Below the pieces are notes generated by a model. The model worked only from the letters and a program-made list of their open reading frames with translations, ran no database searches and had not been told where the DNA came from. From Sphacelaria rigidula (taxonomy: Eukaryota; Phaeophyceae; Sphacelariales), in NCBI GenBank assembly GCA_964200075.2, contig CAXNAA020000404.1, positions 1 through 21,599 of the forward strand: 21,599 bases of DNA. The letters run 5' to 3'. Positions 1-8,999 of this stretch are shown piece by piece (the stretch's first letter is position 1; the number at the start of each line of letters is the position of its first letter). The position numbers were made by a program, and so were the translations under genes.

Positions 1-361
1 ATGAGATTTGAAATACCGGATTGGGTCGGTATCGGTAGGGTATGAGATGTCCCAAATACCGGCACCGGGTACCTACCTTACCTACGGTGGCTATGCAATA
101 TTTCTCTGAGGCTCTGCACTTCGGGAGCCCCTCGATGACAAAATATCTGGGTCTTGAAATAGTGTGCAGACTCAGAAAACGTTTTGATCACAAGAAGCAC
201 CCCTGCAGTATAATCACTTTCTACATGGATGAAAAAGTACACTCATGCGCGGCCACTCTGCTGGTGGGGGTCTTCCAAAACGTCACGCCACGCCAAACAT
301 GAAGACCGTTCTAGTAGTAAGAGTACTACCATTTTCGGTGCGCATTTAGCAAAGGACATAC
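1..361. other. Non-coding left end, probably intron of the ferric reductase
   Basis: It lies immediately downstream of the exon B donor. No exon with FRO-like residues was recognised in it. The first 80 bases carry GGTAC/GGTAGG words in both orientations and two GAGAT-type motifs beside ATACCGG, which may be a degenerate end of an inverted-repeat element. Confidence 0.35.
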
Positions 362-547
362 CTGAACTGTTCAGCCGTTGGTGCAGGTAGACCGTTCTCG
401 ATATAGCACCGAGAGCTCGGGCCATCGTGGCATTCATCCGTGTCGTCGTAGTATGACTCCATTTCTCTGAACGTCCCCTGCCACACGTGAGAAATCATGA
501 CTGATACCCACAGGCCCAGAGCCAGAATTTCGCCGACACTCATCCAT
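362..547 (-). CDS. Ferric-chelate reductase (FRO-like), probable second exon; gene continues past the left edge
   Basis: This is an internal exon of 186 nt. The acceptor has a T-rich tract ending TGTTTCAG (548-549), and the donor is TTCAG|GTATGT (361-360). It is entered with one base completing a codon, and that phase matches the two bases left by the exon ending at 10,087; the junction codon would be Pro. It encodes W-M-S-V-G-E-I-L-A-L-G-L-W-V-S-V-M-I, a membrane helix, and then an acidic, Cys-containing loop. In FRO proteins the third helix starts at the same point with a conserved Glu (V-S-x-x-E-L/I) and a Leu/Trp-rich run, so it fits directly after exon A. Joining the two is an inference from phase, order and homology. 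The alternative is an unrelated membrane protein whose 5' end is elsewhere. The next exon must lie left of position 1. Confidence 0.5.
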
Positions 548-1264
548 CTGAAACACGGCAAAACACAGCCAGTACACGATGATTTGAATCAATCGAAGGA
601 TCACGCAACACAACAACGCGTGGGATACATTTATAGAGCATTCACCGACCAACAGCAACGACAATAGCGGTAAGTGGCCATACTTCCTCTGAGGTCGTTG
701 TGAGAACGCAGGCCCTTAACCGTCACCAATGCAAAAGGTGATGATTTTTTTTAATATTCGGTGGGTTTTTTCATTAAAACCCGCGTCTTTTTTCTTTTCT
801 ACGCGCACCTTAATGCATGCATGGACGGCCGACAAAGATCAGTCGGCCCAGAAAAGGCCGTATTGTGCTCATTTCTGGTGAAACAGCGAAGAGCGTTGGG
901 AACCCAAAAAAAACAAAAATTTACGGGAAAACGTCGATATAACCCCATGCCTCCAATTCATCAGCTTTGTACGATACTCACGCCTCGTCGAAAACCACTT
1001 GGCCACATAGCTGCCCCCATTTGGTTACAAAAAAAGCAATGAAAAGTAGTTTTTTTGCCGAAAATGGTAGAATGGGTCGAAATTGGCCATGTTTCGACCC
1101 ACGACGTGTCAGCAAGTACCACTCAGATTTTTGTTCCGTTTATTTTATGAGGATCACCGTGTCAACAGCTTTTCAACAAGCCAAATTGCAGCATCGTGGG
1201 TAGCTCCATTATCGAGATATGATCTTAATATTCGAGATTTTGTTTTTGTTGCCAGGTTATTAAA
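548..1264. other. Intronic stretch without recognised features
   Basis: AT-rich tracts (for example T-rich at 745-800 and A-rich at 905-925). No coding homology or clear repeat was recognised. Confidence 0.3.
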
Positions 1265-1412
1265 GGTATCTCAAACTCGAGAGTACCGGTATTTTTCACT
1301 GTGATCACAGATGCCGATATCGGGAATCTCGAGTTTCTCATACTCGAGGTTCCCTACATATGCATCTGTAAATTTCGGGGGGAAATACCAGGAACCTCGA
1401 GTTTGAGGTATC
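1265..1412. repeat. Inverted-repeat element with CTCGAGTTTGAG-type ends (family E, short form)
   Basis: The left end reads GGTATCTCAAACTCGAG and the right end CTCGAGTTTGAGGTATCC, a near-perfect terminal inverted repeat about 148 bp apart. A second inverted pair of the same motif sits inside (about 1,322-1,354). This suggests one element inserted in or recombined with another. The same terminal word occurs at 8,490, 8,975 and 14,008. No ORF of note. Confidence 0.55.
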
Positions 1413-1885
1413 CACGATATATCTGGGGAAAGAGGGGTCAACGCGCTGGTCGGCCAGAAGGGGGGGTCGCCTGCCGAACGAGCATCATCTCTATTAGGAA
1501 AATGACTGTGGCGCTCGGATGATTCCCCCTGGCGATCGAAGGGCTAACGCCTCCGAATAGAAACGCGACCAACGGAAGGCAGACTCTTAGCGGAAGACGA
1601 ACAGCTACCTGAACAGGGGAAAGAAACGTGATGAGTCGAGATTCGTGGGGTGATAGAATCGGTAGGGCATAGGTGGGGAGGTACAGTAGAGCCGTGAAGG
1701 CGAATGTGAGAATATGAGGAGGTACAGGATGGGGGTTTGAGGGCAGCTGTGCCACAGCTGGGGGGGTGGGAGGGGGGAAGTATATAGTAGACCTAAAAAA
1801 CAATTGATGATTGCATTGGCACGCTTTTTCCTGTTTACTCTCGGCATTTCGTTAGTTGGAATGAAGTCAAAACATACGTTAACCC

Positions 1886-1955
1886 TTTGGCCACGAGCAG
1901 AGGTAATCTGTTGGAACAGCATCATTTTCACTTGAAATATGGATGAATGACCATA
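1886..1955 (-). repeat. Dispersed repeat G, copy 1
   Basis: The reverse complement contains TTTCAAGTGAAAATGATGCTG followed by C-A-rich sequence and a CTCGTGG word. Related copies are at 2,488-2,572 and 12,620-12,700. The three share TCAAGTGAAA and the following 40-50 bases at clear but imperfect identity. The nature of the parent element is unknown. Confidence 0.4.
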
Positions 1956-2053
1956 CGGCATACCGTCGCGGTCAAAAGGTGAAATAGCCCGTCTATTCCG
2001 CAGAAAACACCAAAACATGACGTCCATCTAGACACCATACATACACTGCCAAA

Positions 2054-2255
2054 GGTGTGAGAGGACCGCGTGCTTAGGGGACCGCATCGAAGTTCAAAAC
2101 AACTCAGGATCGGCGTTTTTCAGAACCGATCGGGCCAGTCCCTACAGGGACCATCACCTAGACCCTAACGCTATCACTAACCCAAACTCAAACCCTAACC
2201 CTAAGGGTGTTCAAATTCCAGTGCGGCCCCCTATGCACGCGGTCCTCTCACGCAT
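2054..2255 (-). repeat. 200-bp TIR element with telomere-like core (family T), copy a
   Basis: The left end GTGTGAGAGGACCGCG and right end GCGGTCCTCTCACGCAT form a terminal inverted repeat of about 30 bp, also including CTTAGGGGACCGCA. The core holds CCCTAACCCTAA-type runs, the complement of GGGTTAGGGT. Copies b (3,407-3,609) and c (18,824-19,038) have the core on the opposite strand. No coding capacity; probably a non-autonomous DNA transposon. Confidence 0.7.
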
Positions 2256-2487
2256 TACAGCGTGTCTCATGAAAACACACACAACCAGAGAGAGTGGGCG
2301 GCGGGACCGAATTTGTGCATATCGTCGTTTGGAGCAGTTCGGACTCCACCATTATTGAAGTGCCAAGAGCGTGTCTCAGGAGAAAAAGAACATGGCCAGG
2401 AAGAACAAGCGCTTGTGTTGACGAGCCAAAAAAAGTTACAACCCGCCATGAGAGTTAATCCTTACTAGACCGCGATGCTGGTAGTCC

Positions 2488-2572
2488 ATCTAGATCACGC
2501 ATATACTTTTCTCAAGTGAAATTTGATGCCGGTTCAGCAGGTGACCTACCCTCGCGGTCCAAGGGTCACAAG
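2488..2572 (+). repeat. Dispersed repeat G, copy 2
   Basis: It contains CTCAAGTGAAATTTGATGCC and a downstream CTCGCGGTCC word, matching the copies at 1,886-1,955 (opposite strand) and 12,620-12,700. It lies just upstream of repeat F (2,588), so both may be parts of one larger degraded element. Confidence 0.4.
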
Positions 2573-2587
2573 TGTTTTCTTTTTTCT

Positions 2588-2731
2588 CTTGTCCTTCCAA
2601 TTGGTTGCCCCCATCACCTATCGACCAATCAGGAGGACGAAAAAAACATAATCACCAGAACTGCCAAAATCACTCTCACTCTTACCGCGCGCGTTCTGAT
2701 TTTGTTTTTGTCTCGTACAATCAGGCCCTAA
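2588..2731 (+). repeat. Dispersed repeat F, copy 1
   Basis: About 140 bp that align with 15,692-15,830. Both contain TTGTCCTTCCAA, TTGGTTGCCC, ACCAATCAGG, CTCTCACTCTT and TTTTTGTCTCGT in the same order and spacing. The TTGGTTG and CAACCAA-type words could form a short stem-loop. Not coding in any consistent frame. Confidence 0.55.
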
Positions 2732-2972
2732 GCGGCGAAACAGAGCTCGTGCGTTTCGTCGTTTCGGACGGTTTGGGTCACACATAATTTTTTACGGTCA
2801 GAAGACGAAAATATGGAGAGGGGATCACCCAACTGACGGAAATAGCACACCCCGCCTCACAGTTGTTCACACTGTTGTGATCACGAAATGCATTGTGTAC
2901 TTTCGATACAGGGTCCGATACCCCATCAAGTATTTTCTTGATCGATCAATGTTTTTCTAAACTATGAGAAAT

Positions 2973-3266
2973 CAACGTTTTCGTGAGATTGAGAGTAGAG
3001 CACTGATTGCGGGTGGGTTCTATCATTCTCTTCGACTGGTCAATTTTTCATTACGCGTGTGCTTTTCTTTGTATCACTGGCGTGTGTTTCCGGCTACACG
3101 TGGGTATCCTACTCAGGGATATCGAGGACTTCTGTGTCGAGTTACCACAGAAAGCATATCGGGCCTCGTGGAGTGGCATTTTGGAACTGAAACGGTTCAT
3201 TCATGATTTGACCGCTTCTCACTCTCAATCGTATCCTCAGCTCTCACTTTCACGAATAACATTGTT
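2973..3266 (+). repeat. 300-bp MITE (family M), copy 1
   Basis: The ends are AACGTTTTCGTGAGATTGAG on the left and CACTTTCACGAATAACATTGTT on the right, an imperfect terminal inverted repeat. The internal order (TGCTTTTCTTTG, CTACTCAGGGATATC, CAGAAAGCATATCGGGCC, GGAACTGAAACG) is the same as in the other three copies. Same orientation as copy 4 (20,876). No functional ORF; non-autonomous. Confidence 0.75.
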
Positions 3267-3406
3267 AAAACCCGTTCAATCGATATGCCTATTAATAGAA
3301 TGAACACAAGTGCCGAACAACGAGTGCCGAATATAGGAACGTGAAGGGCCATGAAAAGTCGGAATTTGAAGATGGACATGCATTATCAAGTGCGGTGGAG
3401 ACTATC

Positions 3407-3609
3407 ATGCGTGAGAGGACCGCGTGCCTAGGGGACCGCAGCGGAGTTTAAACACCCCTATGGTTGGGGTCTGGGTTGGAGTTAGTTATGGGGTTAGGGT
3501 CAGGGACGTGGTCCCTACAGGCACTGGCCCGATTGGTTTTGAAAAACGTCGATCCTGATATGTTTCGAACTACGATGCGGTCTTTTAAGCACGCGGTCCT
3601 CTCACGCAT
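3407..3609 (+). repeat. 200-bp TIR element with telomere-like core (family T), copy b
   Basis: The left end is ATGCGTGAGAGGACCGCG and the right end GCGGTCCTCTCACGCAT, making a near-perfect terminal repeat. The core contains GGTTGGGGTCTGGGTTGGAG and GGGGTTAGGGTCAGGG. The right half (GGCCCGATTGGTTTTGAAAA, ACGTCGATCCTGA) is shared closely with copy c. Confidence 0.75.
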
Positions 3610-3905
3610 TACAAAGATTACCGCCCCCCCCACACCCGTTACCCTCATCACAGCCACACGACAGGAATAACTGATGGATGAGAACGCTAGGAAACAGAGA
3701 GTATAGGTGAAATTAAAGCTGATGGGAAGATTTTACAGTATCATCACAACATATTAGTCGATCGAGCACCATGCCCTGGGCCATCAGGCCCTGGATGGGT
3801 TGCACACCGTGTATTTCGTCATCACAGTGTGAACAACTGTGAGGTGGGGTACGCTACTTTCGTCAGTTGGTGACGCCCGCCATGCTTTCTACTTCTGCCC
3901 GTAAA

Positions 3906-4443
3906 TATATACATATATGTGTGTGTCGTCTGCATGGATGTGATGTTTTGGTGTTTTCTCTCTGTGGATGTTTGTGGCAGGCTGCATTTGGAGGGGACAT
4001 AATCAGATCGCTCCATTTTGGCTGGGAATAGCCAGGAGGAGAGTAGGCTAAAACCTAGTGTTCATGCGGTCGAATGTCACGGCTAATAACGCCCGCACTC
4101 ACATGGTATCAAGAGTACACATTTTAGTACAGAACGCTGAACACACAAGAGTAGCACAGTACAGCACACGGCCCCAACGCACAGCGCCAGCTGGAGTGTC
4201 ACAGCAGCGGACATCGCCTTGTTCGTTTTACGAAAGACGAAACAGCCAATACACCATGAAATTTTCAACAGTGTGCAGCCAGCACTGCCTGCCGACCAAA
4301 ACTATTTCCTTGGGAAACGAACACAACGACAATATCGCAGCTTATGCTATCCAAACCGTCTTCGCAATGCGTCAATACCCCGTAGTACAGCCAGTCAAAG
4401 CTCGAACACGTGAGAAAAGGCGTGAGGGAGGTTTTGCTGCGGT
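3906..4443. other. Intronic stretch; microsatellite at its left edge, otherwise unrecognised
   Basis: A short TA/TG microsatellite spans 3,904-3,931. A plus-strand open frame of 130 codons (4,058-4,450) has no recognisable domain and overlaps the start of repeat H, so I do not call it a gene. Confidence 0.3.
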
Positions 4444-4554
4444 GCAGTGAAACAGGACATGTTCTATGTTTTAGCCCTTCGCCCGGTTATGGACAGGTCC
4501 TCAATTTGGAGCGAGAGCCGAGTTTGAGCGTTCGGTCGTATTTGCGCTTTTAGT
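4444..4554 (+). repeat. Dispersed repeat H, copy 1
   Basis: It starts CAGTGAAACAGGAC and continues with TTTTAG, CTTCGCC, GGTCCT and GGTCG words. The reverse complement of 13,694-13,800 matches in the same order. Two inverted copies 9 kb apart; the parent element is unknown. Confidence 0.5.
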
Positions 4555-4858
4555 TCACCTTGGGTTACCATTTTATTTACGTGTGGTAGGGCTGACTTGT
4601 GATGCGTGTTTCGCACGCTAATTTAATGAAGCAGATTCTGTCCAGGTACATCTTCAGTTTGCTATATTTGTCAGGAGCCCTTTTAGTGTGTGGCCGGGGT
4701 ATTTTCTTCAGACTAAACGGACTATTCAAAAATAACAATATATGCCCAATGTTCATCGTAGGAAAATGTAGAGGAGCGATGCTACGGTAGGGGTGAAATT
4801 TTTTGCGCAAACGCTTGTTTGGTTCAGGGGCTCCTGGAGATGATAGATGCACCAGACT

Positions 4859-5014
4859 ATGGGTCAGGGCATCCCCGTTTGGAAACGCGTCCGGGATGTC
4901 CCCAGCACATTGGGGCCGTTAAGCCTTTCTCACGATGAATTAAGGCAAGCACAGCAGAAGAAGGAAAGCGGAGTACTGAATCAAGAAACGATAGTTACAA
5001 AACCCCTGTGTTGA
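4859..5014 (+). CDS. Possible small exon or 51-residue protein, unrecognised
   Basis: An ATG-initiated frame of 51 codons with a composition like real protein: a Trp-Lys-Arg-Val-Arg stretch near residue 8, then a charged, helix-prone segment H-D-E-L-R-Q-A-Q-Q-K-K-E. No domain is recognised. A possible acceptor (GGTCAG at about 4,867) would make it an internal exon. A second frame on the same strand (from the CTCCTGGAG region near 4,828) is also open and protein-like, which weakens the case. ORFs of this length are common by chance. Confidence 0.15.
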   Translation: MGQGIPVWKRVRDVPSTLGPLSLSHDELRQAQQKKESGVLNQETIVTKPLC

Positions 5015-5666
5015 CCTTCCTCCAGTGTGACCCCGGCTGATACGTCCGCAAACACTCAGAGGTGTGGACTGGCCTGCAGAATAGAGTGATCCTACGATGG
5101 GGGGGGGAGGGGATTCACGAAAAAATGCTCATGGGTATATCAGACGGCTCAAGACACTCGCGGTGTGCTTGTATTTGGGTGAAAGCGATGTCAAGCAGTA
5201 CAAACGAGTGCCATCAATAGGTGATAGCGGCGTTCGAAGAACGGTTGCTGTTTTCGTGGCAGAAATGGCCCCAGCTACCCCCCCCCCCCTCCCGCCCCTC
5301 CCGCCTATCGTAAGATGATTCACAGGTGGGATAACAACACTCCCACGCTACGCGGACAAACATTTTTCTGCGGTGTGTATGCTGCAGTGGCTCAATGGCA
5401 CTCTATTTGCTTTTCCCCCATGCTGAATAAAGTATCACTCGATCACGAAGTGAAGCAGTGTTGTCTGCTCTTGGGATAAACGCGTCAGTTCATCCTGGAA
5501 ATTTGAAAAAAGAAAAAAGGCCGTGGTGAACCGTCATATAGAGAAAAACATGGCGCTCTGTGTAATAATGCATGCCCCAACGCCACAGACATGACGCGCA
5601 TTGTGATACATCAGCGGACTGTGTCTACCTCTGAAAGCGTGACGCGGCGAGTTTGACTAGTTTCAG

Positions 5667-5808
5667 TGGTGACACATCCCAGCCGATGGACTTGACGCCA
5701 ATGTCGTGTGCCGCACTTTCTATTCTCTCTCGAAAACCCAAGGCTAAGATCAACTTCGAAGATGAGACTGGAAACATCAAGGAGATGAGGTTCGACCCCA
5801 AAAAATGA
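5667..5808 (+). CDS. Possible terminal exon, unrecognised
   Basis: The frame from a candidate acceptor (CTAGTTTCAG ending at 5,666) runs to TGA at 5,806-5,808. In-frame ATGs lie at 5,686 and 5,701. The last 25 residues read like a folded, charged C-terminus (K-I-N-F-E-D-E-T-G-N-I-K-E-M-R-F-D-P-K-K), with codons such as AAG, ATC, AAC, TTC and GAC that typify expressed genes. I do not recognise the family. The opposite strand (5,828-5,625) is also open and contains a methyltransferase-like G-V-K-S-I-G-W-D-V-S-P stretch, so strand and identity are both open. Confidence 0.28.
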
Positions 5809-5990
5809 TTTCCCTCGCCTAAAGTCATGGCAAAGGACGTTCACGTGGATGCTCCCCGATCTCCCTGGGATTATTTCTGGGAGTTTCCCGCCTCCCGTTT
5901 CCCTATCGGGTACGTGCGAAAACAACATTTTCGGGCTGAAAGCATTCGTTTCTCGCCCCGAAATCTAGGCAAAGAGGCGCTTTCGCATAA

Positions 5991-6291
5991 AACAATATTT
6001 TCGTGAGATTGAGAGTAGAGGATACGATTGAGAGTGGAAAACGGTCAATTGGTGAATGAATCGTTTCAGTTCCGAAAGGCCCCCTCCACGAGGCCCGATA
6101 TGTTTTCTGTAGTAGCTTGCCACCGAGGCCCTTGATATCCCTGAGTAGGATATCGACGTGTAGCTGTAAGCACACACTAGTGATAGAGGCAAAGAAAAGT
6201 ACGCACGGAATAAAAAAATGGCTAGGTTAAAGCGATTTACCAAAGCCACTCTCAATCAGCGCTCTACTCTCAATCTCACGAAAACGTTGTT
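5991..6291 (-). repeat. 300-bp MITE (family M), copy 2
   Basis: The ends are AACAATATTTTCGTGAGATT and CAATCTCACGAAAACGTTGTT. ATAA is found directly outside both ends (5,987-5,990 and 6,292-6,295), a possible 4-bp target duplication. It is inverted relative to copies 1 and 4. Closest in sequence to copy 3: both have CCTCCACGAGGC-CGATATG and TTTTCTGTAGTAGCTTGC. Confidence 0.75.
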
Positions 6292-7314
6292 ATAAACCCT
6301 TTGAGAAAACGCATGAGATCGTCCATAATATACGGAGTCATTTGTCATGACAGTAGGTCAGGGAAAGCACTATTTTGATGCTGCACCTCATATGAATGTT
6401 CAGCCTCGTTTTTCATTATATCTTCCTCATTTTACGCCAAACTTTCGTACACCGAGAAACGCGAAAGTATGCACGAATATATTCCGATGATATAGACCGA
6501 ATCATTATTACGAGGTGGCAGACTCCGTCGAGCCCTGTTTTCGCGGGGAAAGCGTGACGGGGGGATCACGAAAGCACTGTCCCGCGATATGTCGTTTTAT
6601 GAACCGCAAAAAGTGGCCTGAGCGATGGCACTTGAGACAAGACAGTGACGCACAAACTGCAACTGCAAGAAGGGGTATGACGTGGCCCTATCAAATCGGG
6701 TTATGGCAAAGAGGATTGAAGAGCAAGAGGGTGCACTAGCATCGGGTAGTTGCTGTGCATTGTAACTGGTGCGCGTTCTATGGGATATGTGCTGGCTGCA
6801 TATGGGCGAAGACAAATGAGTCTCGCGTCAGCTGGTATGCTTCATGTGTATACCGCTGTAAAGAGCTCCTGGGAAGTCTTCTCGGCGTGTCTGTCGAGCA
6901 ATGCTGCCGCTGTGTCGCTGCGCGAGAATATACGAGTACGAACTGGGCTGTGTTATGTGCCATGATTCAAAAATATTGAAGGCGCTACTTGGACATGACG
7001 GGCTGGGCTGTTGCCTCATGAATATTTTTTTTGGATAGTCATGGCTGTATTGACGGACCAGGGTTATTCGAAAGCGTTTCATCCTAGAAATAGAAAAGGT
7101 CATTCCCAAAGCAACGCTCTCTTTAACGAATACCTTACTACGTTTACACCTGCATGGGATTCTTGCTGCATGACAGGCTTGCTATCAACTTTCCATGCTC
7201 ACAGCGCTGACCAAAAGCGTGCTTTTGCCTCGATTTCGAGCGAATAAATCCAGCAGCAAAGCACACGCGACCATTCGGTTACCCCCAAACATACTCTGCT
7301 GCGGTAAACGATTT
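6292..7314. other. Intronic stretch without recognised features
   Basis: Several overlapping open frames of 60-93 codons occur on both strands (6,515-7,247). None shows a domain, and none is flanked by convincing splice sites. No repeat shared with the rest of the window was seen. Confidence 0.3.
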
Positions 7315-7317
7315 TAG

Positions 7318-7590
7318 CCTCCAGAGAAATTAAACCCCTTCAGAGGGTGCGCGGCTCTCCAGACGGGTGGGATCAAACGCCTCCAGCGGCTTGTTTTGCC
7401 TCTGGAGGGCCACGCATCCCTCCGGAGGAATTTGGAGAATGCGCGGCCCTCCAAAGCACCATCTTTTTTGTTACTCTCGAGGGACTCAGACCTCACAAGT
7501 CACTGGAGCATCAGATGCCCTTCGGAGGATTTAGGGCCACCTGGGCATGAGATACCCTCCAGAGGGTATTTTTCCCTCGAGAGGATGAAA
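7318..7590. repeat. Cluster of CCTCCAGAGG-type short palindromes
   Basis: About ten variants of C-C-T-C-Y-R-G-A-G-G occur in 270 bp, for example CCTCCAGAG near 7,319, CTTCAGAGGG near 7,339, CCTCTGGAGGG near 7,399, CCTCCGGAGG near 7,420, CTCGAGGG near 7,477, CCCTCCAGAGGG near 7,555 and CCCTCGAGAGG near 7,574. They are spaced irregularly. This may be a degenerate foldback element or a tandem array of binding sites; a coding role is unlikely. Confidence 0.45.
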
Positions 7591-7651
7591 ATCGCGAAAG
7601 AGGATTTCCAAGGGGGTCCCGAATGGCCGCGTGTGAGAGCGTCGCTCCCTG

Positions 7652-7985
7652 TTAGCGCTGTGGGCTCAACGCCAAGGAAGTGTCGACGCGATCGTGGGAC
7701 ATTTGGTCGAATGAGTCGTCGGTCAGTTTCGGCCAGAAGTCGTCACTGTTTCTGGGGTGAACCTCATGTTGTGGATTCATCCCTTCTTTGCTGTGCATAG
7801 TACTAAGTGTGTCCCGCCATTTGGTACCACAATCAGGGCATCTGAAAAAAACAGGAGCAGCAAGCACAGCAGCAGTGAGTGCAAGTATTTACAGTAGATG
7901 CATACCCGTTCACTGCCTCCTTCATCGCACGCAGAAACTCGACATCATCAGCGGCACGCGCATCACTACTGGTTCGAGCGCAATA
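7652..7985 (-). CDS. Possible zinc-ribbon protein, two 3'-terminal exons
   Basis: An open frame (within 8,045-7,906; 7,985 is one possible acceptor) ends at a donor AACGG|GTATGC. A 64-nt intron (7,905-7,842) closes with a strong T-rich acceptor, CTGTTTTTTTCAG. The second exon (7,841-7,652) opens with C-P-D-C-G-T-K-W-R and runs 63 residues to TAA. C-x-x-C-G-x-x-W-R resembles the first half of treble-clef/zinc-ribbon repeats of the DUF4379 type. The expected second Cys pair is missing; only His residues follow. The upstream exon has A-D-D-V-E-F-L-R-A-M-K-E-A-V, which is helix-like. It would be nested in the ferric reductase intron on the same strand, or be a decayed remnant. No start codon is assigned. 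Confidence 0.3.
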
Positions 7986-8487
7986 CTGTCTTCGCTTTTG
8001 GTGGCTCACACATTCGCCCGCACCGCTCTGTACTAGACGCAGTTCACATTAATGCAAACGACGACAGACAAGAGCAGGAGGGTGGATGAAATCGAGATAC
8101 CACGGCTATCAAGGCGACGCTTTTTGCCTACTGGGAACCCAGCCACTAAAGTGAAAGACGTATACTGCCATGATACAGCCGCACCGTAGTCGCTGACCTA
8201 TCTGTCGGGTCGCAGCGAGTACAAACCTCGAACCCTCTTGACATGTGCAGATTTACACTACTATCGCGTGGGGTTGCTGTTGACCGCTGAGGTGGTGGGT
8301 CATGTGTTGAATTGGCATCATTATAACTTGAAAAATAACGTCAAGGCCTAGATGAACTACCGTGCGTGGCGGTCAGCGGGGTAAAAATAGTCGTTTCCAT
8401 CGCTAGACATGCTCTCACACCATGGTGCGTGCCTCCAAACGAGAAAGGCACGCTCACCACAAGCAGTACGTGTGATGAATATTATGG

Positions 8488-8998
8488 GAGCTATCTCGAA
8501 CTCGGGGTTCCCAATATAAGGGAGGATCCTGAGAAATGAGGTTGAACAAAACAATGACGGTAGTAAGTCTCAACCCCAAAATAGAGTTTTCCCTACACCA
8601 AGAGTAATTATGCCCAACACTCTTTGCACTCCGGTCGATCACGTGGAACCTGTTTCAGCGCCTCTTACCGGCTGCGTGAACCTACAGCACTGAGTGGAAG
8701 CGGCACCTTACCCTGATTGTGGGGTTCTAATATTTTCGGGAAATAGGCGCTGTCACTCAACACTCTGGGCTGACAAAGGCGATAAAAGGCACTGAAATAT
8801 GTCCCATGCTATCGAGGGACATTGGACCTGAAGGAACGCCACCGAGCACAGTTACTTTTAGTTAAGGGAAAACAACGCTGTTCTGATATTTAGATACCTT
8901 TTTCTTGTTCAACCCCTCATCTCAGGACCCTCTCCTCGATGCACTCGACAGGAAACATGAAAACTTACGTATTGGGAACCTTGAGTTTGAGATACCTC
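8488..8998. repeat. 510-bp element with long terminal inverted repeats (family E)
   Basis: The left end (8,488-8,548: TATCTCGAACTC, GGGTTCCCAATA, AGGATCCTGAGAAATGAGG, TTGAAC) is matched in reverse order by the right end (8,905-8,998: GTTCAACC, CCTCATCTCAGGACC, TATTGGGAACC, TTGAGTTTGAGATACC). The right arm has about 25 extra bases near 8,937-8,963. The terminal word is the one seen at 1,265-1,412 and 14,008. No ORF that looks like a transposase. Confidence 0.6.
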
Positions 8999-8999
8999 A

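Larger units (their letters stand above)
2791..3905. repeat. 1.1-kb element with 105-110 bp terminal inverted repeats, carrying two nested elements
   Basis: The left arm (2,791-2,900) and the reverse complement of the right arm (3,801-3,905) align throughout. Shared words are TTTACGG-CAGAAG, CAACTGACG, CACCTCACAGTTGTTCACAC and ACGAAAT. Inside lie a 300-bp MITE (2,973-3,266) and a family T element (3,407-3,609). Removing them leaves an ancestral element of about 610 bp. No transposase ORF. The order of insertion (outer element first) is inferred from the nesting. Confidence 0.65.
4555..5990. other. Intronic stretch between repeat H and MITE copy 2
   Basis: Apart from the two weak coding candidates listed, it shows a G-run (5,100-5,114) and a C-rich Pro-coding tract (5,277-5,308), but no recognised domain. 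Open frames here are short and unsupported. Confidence 0.3.

Noticed and set aside
2054-3609. True telomere or interstitial telomere block
   Set aside because: The GGGTTA-type runs are short, degenerate and lie inside elements with terminal inverted repeats in three places; they are part of the repeat family, not a chromosome end.
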